Below are positions 60,647 through 64,000 of a stretch of 64,000 nucleotides of DNA, one piece after another. Each line of letters opens with the position of its first letter. Within the stretch, counting starts at the first letter, position 1. The position numbers were made by a program, and so were the translations under genes. Location: assembly GCA_949825045.1 (NCBI GenBank), contig OX463808.1:23745674-23809673 (forward strand), in the 5' to 3' direction. Under the pieces are notes generated by a model, which saw nothing but the letters and a program-made list of their open reading frames with translations, was not told the DNA's origin and did not search any database. This DNA comes from Argyresthia goedartella (taxonomy: Eukaryota; Arthropoda; Insecta; Lepidoptera; Argyresthiidae).

Positions 60647-60937
60647 GTGTGCGCCTCCCAGGAGTGCGAACGTAAACTGCACCCCGACGACTTGCCGCTG
60701 CTCGTGCTGCAGTCGTGGACGTCCGACCGCGACTGCCACTTCCGTGTCCGACGGAACCCTAGAGCGCCACCCCTGCCGCCGCGCACCCTCGCGCCTACAG
60801 AACCCGAGGACGAAACCACCAGAGCACTCTCAGCACTGTCCCTAGAGGAGAGTGACAGCAGAAGATACAGCCCAGTCTATAAGTTCCCGAGTATAGGGTA
60901 TTGTAAGGAATCCAAAAATGACTATCTATACATTTGA
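60647..60937 (+). CDS. Duplicated RA2 terminal exon (copy B)
   Basis: Same acceptor and stop as 50909-51199. One base differs in 291 (60781 G versus 51043 C), changing CCC to CCG, both Pro. All 96 residues, including PPLPPR and the NDYLYI end, are conserved. The flanking intron and 3' sequence carries more substitutions and small indels, for example one extra TC repeat unit near 60228. Confidence 0.8.
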   Translation: MCASQECERKLHPDDLPLLVLQSWTSDRDCHFRVRRNPRAPPLPPRTLAPTEPEDETTRALSALSLEESDSRRYSPVYKFPSIGYCKESKNDYLYI

Positions 60938-61489
60938 TGGCTGCATTCACAAACTGCTGCTCGGGTTACGTTATCGAATGCCGTATTGATGTTTATGCAA
61001 CAGTGGTTTGATGTTAATAAGAGGCAGAACGTTGGAGTGGTAGCTGTGTATCCGGTCAGATTTCTACATGTAGAGGAATTCTCATAAAATCGTCCTAAGT
61101 GTGTAAATATTGTAAATATGTAAGTTTGTACTTGTACCTCGAGGTAAAGACGGAATCTCTTCTGAGAAGTGAAACCAAAGAGATTTTGCAATAAGTGTTT
61201 ATAACAATATAACGGATTCATGATTTTGAAAAAATACATAGATTGTACATTGTTCGGAGACAGTTGAATAATTTGATATTCACCCAAATGTTATATTACT
61301 GAATTTTCTTATTTACCTTACGTTCATGTATCCATGTATCCACTTTGATGTAATGATTTCAGTCGTTAATAGGTATTTAGATTTTTTCACTGTTGGAATA
61401 TTGGATTTGAATCTTACCAAATTAATACCATTGTAACTGCAACTTCGTAATTTTGGATTGTTGCATGAACTTTGCATATATTTTATTTA
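60938..61489 (+). other. 3' UTR and downstream flank of copy B
   Basis: Matches 51200-51751 with scattered substitutions. No canonical polyadenylation signal was found. Confidence 0.5.
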
Positions 61490-62041
61490 TGTTCAGGCTT
61501 CTCGGCACCTAATGACCTCGTAGGGGCCCATCAGCTACGAGGTAGCGTAGCGATCAGTTGCCAAGAAGTTTGAACGTCGGCGATTCACCGAGCTAAAATG
61601 ATTGGGTTCGATCTAACCTGGTCTGTGCTTCGGTCCCGTCAACCTCCTGTCTCTCTGCAAGGCCCGGGTGCACCCTAGGCTCTTCTTGGTAGACAGGTTC
61701 TTCAGCCAACCTCCTGTGTGACTGGCGGGCCAGCCTCGATCAGCACAGTGTTCCAACACAGGTTATGTTACGTGGTAAAAAACCAATCGGCCACGTAAAT
61801 GCGAACTTTATCTGGTTCGGGGAACCACAACACACTCAGCTATATAGACAATCCTGAGGGAACCCCGAATACATTCCAGATGGACTGCGATTTAATTTCA
61901 ATACCCTATCCAAAGCGCGTTTACATTGCGAGGGCTTTCGTCTGTCAGTTGTCAAAAACTGCAAGGTTGGCAGCAACGTCAAATTCAAAATGGCCGTTCC
62001 GAAACCATCGATCGAATATCGATTTGGAATCGAACAATTTG
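61490..62041. other. 552-bp block present only in copy B
   Basis: Copy A joins TTTTATTTA directly to GGTACCTAATTTTAG, while copy B has 552 bases between them. The block is GC-richer than its flanks (GGGGCCCATCAGCTACGAGG, CTGTCTCTCTGCAAGGCCCG) and repeats the phrase CAACCTCCTGTSTS. No terminal repeats or target duplication are visible, so it may be an insertion in B or a deletion in A. A plus-strand open stretch near 61799 matches nothing I know. Confidence 0.8.
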
Positions 62042-62239
62042 GGTACCTAATTTTAGCTAGTAGACACCAAAGAAGTACGCGAGGAGTTTGTATTATTTAT
62101 CTGTTATGTATTGTAATGTTTAATTTATTTATTACAGACAGTAAAGGGTATCATGTCAATGTAGAGCACCCATAAATTTTAGCTCAAATGACCTAAGGTT
62201 ACATCAGTCATAGTATTCGTCTGATTGCTCCGATTTGAA

Positions 62240-62625
62240 AAATATTAGTAGTTTATGTGACTGCTACATAATGCCTAATTATGTACAGTTTCATACACTA
62301 GTTTATCTACACACATATCATAAGCTCTCTTTGATGTGTTCAGGAACCGCACGTTCGACCGGCAATGTGGCATTTATCATTGCTCTGCAATTGTTTAGCT
62401 TGTTCAGTAGTACCAACTTCACAGACAAACTAGGGGCGGCACGAAGACGGGCTTCGGCGTTTGAAAGTTAATTGTCATAATATGACAAATGTTGGTACAT
62501 TATGGTCATAATGTACCAATATTCAGATGACAAATGAATTTTTACCAAGAAGTATATCATTATGCTGGTCAAAACGTGCGGTTTTTGGACGCAGTAAAGA
62601 GGGTTTATGATACGTGTGTAGATAA
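62240..62625 (+). repeat. Dispersed repeat, copy B member (related to 19890-20345)
   Basis: Same landmark order as 51960-52345 with a few base differences, for example GCATTTATCATT versus GCATTGATCATT. Confidence 0.75.
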
Positions 62626-63121
62626 ATATATTAAAACATAACATATTTACCAGAGGGTTGCATTAGATACCTACTGCTTTACGAGATATGAGATATTTAG
62701 ATTACGTATGTCTTCTGTCAACTAGGAATGTTAAAGGTCATCGAATTTACTCAAATTACGCCTTTAAATAAACTGCGAATTCAGTTTAATCAAGTTGAAG
62801 TTTTATTGCTTAAAAAAATACGCGAAACAAAAGATAGAAGTTTTCGTAGTCTTATTATGTGTTCCTGATGTCAATCGCAATACCTATTTGATATAAAAAC
62901 GACCAATCAGTTATTCTTATCATATATTCGACCAATCAGTAGTCTTATAATGTAACCAATCAGTAGCCTTATCATGTAATTCGACGATTCAGTAGCCTTA
63001 AGGTCATAGCCTGTGGTTATGACTAATTAGAGCCACCCGGCACCCGACCAGCACCGCCTCGTCGTTCAGCGTCTACTCGTTGTCGACAGGTGGTCCACGG
63101 GTAGACTACGCGTTGTTACTT

Positions 63122-63231
63122 GCGGATTTCGCGTGGTCAATCAGTGAACCTCGCGTGATCTACCAGTGAACCTCGCGTGGCCAACGAGTGAACGTCGCGT
63201 GGTCAACGTGTGGACATCGCTTGGTCCATGG
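63122..63231. repeat. Minisatellite, five units of 22 bp (copy B, uninterrupted)
   Basis: Units start at 63122, 63144, 63166, 63188 and 63210 and follow the pattern GTGAACSTCGCGTGGYCAAC plus two bases, with divergence growing toward both ends. The second unit is the empty target of the transposon found in copy A. Confidence 0.9.
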
Positions 63232-63493
63232 GAATGTCGGGGACGGGAGGGTGCGGGGCGGCACATCGCGTGAATCATTCGCGGGCAGCGCGCGGTCCAC
63301 TCGGGAACCGTGCGTTGGCTATGCGCAGTCAACGCAAGGCAAGCAAGGCTTGCTTTTACAAATGGAATTGACACCGACTGGTCCACTCAACGTCCGCGCG
63401 TGGACAGCTTGCGTCCTAGTCGATCCAGTGATGATACGGAGTTGATATAATGAGCGCATATCCATAGAAGTCCATATAAGAATACGGCTTATG

Positions 63494-64000
63494 TTTAAAC
63501 GATCACCAAAAACACACCTATTTTACTACCAATAAATTCGAAATGACTGCCAGAATGGATAAATGTCCACCAAATTGTGTTTGGATAAATTCCAAATTCC
63601 AAATGTCTTTATTACTGTAGATATTTACATATACTTAGCAATCGTCATTTTTTGCCACTTCTCTACATTGGACCACTGTGGGAGAAGAAGGGCGTAGAAA
63701 CTCCCACAGATTGATTTTTAGATCTCTTTTTAAAAATTGCTTATGCTTAACTAATACAAAATATAATATTTAGTCATTATCATAATTAATAAGCAGGAAT
63801 AAATAATTACAAAATTATTAACAAGGATAATTTGATCACCAAACTTCTTTTTATGTTTTGTGTACGTAAGTCTATGTTTTAAGTATTTTTTGTTGTTCTT
63901 ACATCTTCACCTAAGCTACCGCAGTATTTTGCCCTGATATTTTTTGCAACTTTTGGTGTTCATCCATTTTAGGTAGGAAAAAAATATTTTGTTGATATTT
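63494..64000. mobile_element. 'TGATCACCAAA'-type shared-core element, reverse orientation, split by a LINE insertion (copy B)
   Basis: It begins TTTAAACGATCACCAAAAA. After the LINE insertion the sequence resumes with TTGATCACCAAACTTCTTTT and complemented core phrases (TTCACCTAAGCTACCGCAG, TTTTGCCCTGATATTTTT) up to the window edge. Confidence 0.8.
63589..63823 (-). mobile_element. 5'-truncated LINE 3' end inserted in the shared-core element
   Basis: On the minus strand it contains the same 83 bases as window positions 1-83, then the 3' UTR with AATAAAG and an ATTTGGAATTTGGAAT tail. GGATAA stands on both sides (left flank TTTGGATAA, right flank AGGATAATTTGATCACC), consistent with a short target-site duplication when compared with the uninterrupted sequence at 16548-16575. 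Confidence 0.85.

Larger units (their letters stand above)
57692..64000 (+). repeat. Copy B of the large direct duplication, running off the window
   Basis: Nearly identical to 47975 onward through both RA exons, the MITE, the shared-core element, the dispersed repeat and the minisatellite. Copy-specific features are the 21-nt hairpin-forming insertion at 58081-58101, a 552-bp block at 61490-62041, absence of the transposon, and a fuller LINE tail (63589-63823). The end is not visible. Confidence 0.95.

Overview
This is an AT-rich eukaryotic nuclear window, most likely from a moth or butterfly. The evidence is one intron-containing gene spread thinly over tens of kilobases, tRNA-derived SINEs, many 5'-truncated LINE tails, TIR/MITE elements with TA target duplications, and two copies of the family carrying runs of CCGTC/TGTC that is common in Lepidoptera. 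The species assignment is inference. There are no bacterial operons, tRNA genes, rRNA genes or CRISPR arrays.

Layout. 1-3190 holds a decayed minus-strand non-LTR retrotransposon (APE endonuclease plus reverse transcriptase), head-to-head with a short 3' fragment of the same family at 3191-3724. 3.7-8.5 kb is repeat-derived and intergenic. 8.86-9.10 kb is a CpG-rich block that looks like a promoter and non-coding first exon. 9-47 kb reads as long introns with SINEs (13.7, 17.9, 22.8 kb), non-autonomous DNA elements, LINE tails, a perfect ten-unit 57-bp array (31.25-31.82 kb), and several short near-perfect hairpins.

The one recognisable gene is on the plus strand. Three strongly supported coding exons (46841-47097, 49658-49835, 50909-51199) encode two consecutive Ras-association (RA) domains and a proline-rich tail, resembling the Drosophila tandem-RA adaptor Rau. 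Two candidate starts fit the reading phase: an ATG exon at 23084-23226 (286 aa product) and an alternative CpG-rich first exon ending at 46394 (261 aa product).

From 47975 a segment repeats in the same orientation at 57692 and runs off the right edge (offset about 9.72 kb). It carries the last two exons, so a second RA2 half-gene lies at 59394-60937, with one synonymous difference in 469 exonic bases. The copies differ by transposon presence/absence. A 1,443-bp Tc1/mariner-type element with an internally deleted, frameshifted transposase sits only in copy A, and copy B shows the empty TA site. A 552-bp block occurs only in copy B. A 21-nt reverse-complement insertion in copy B forms a hairpin that reads as a textbook template-switch mutation.

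The two observations I consider most worth following are that template-switch event, together with similar hairpins elsewhere in the window, and a family of non-autonomous elements that share one core but have three different sets of iterated terminal motifs. Recent tandem duplication and uncollapsed haplotypes in the assembly are both live explanations for the 9.7-kb repeat.
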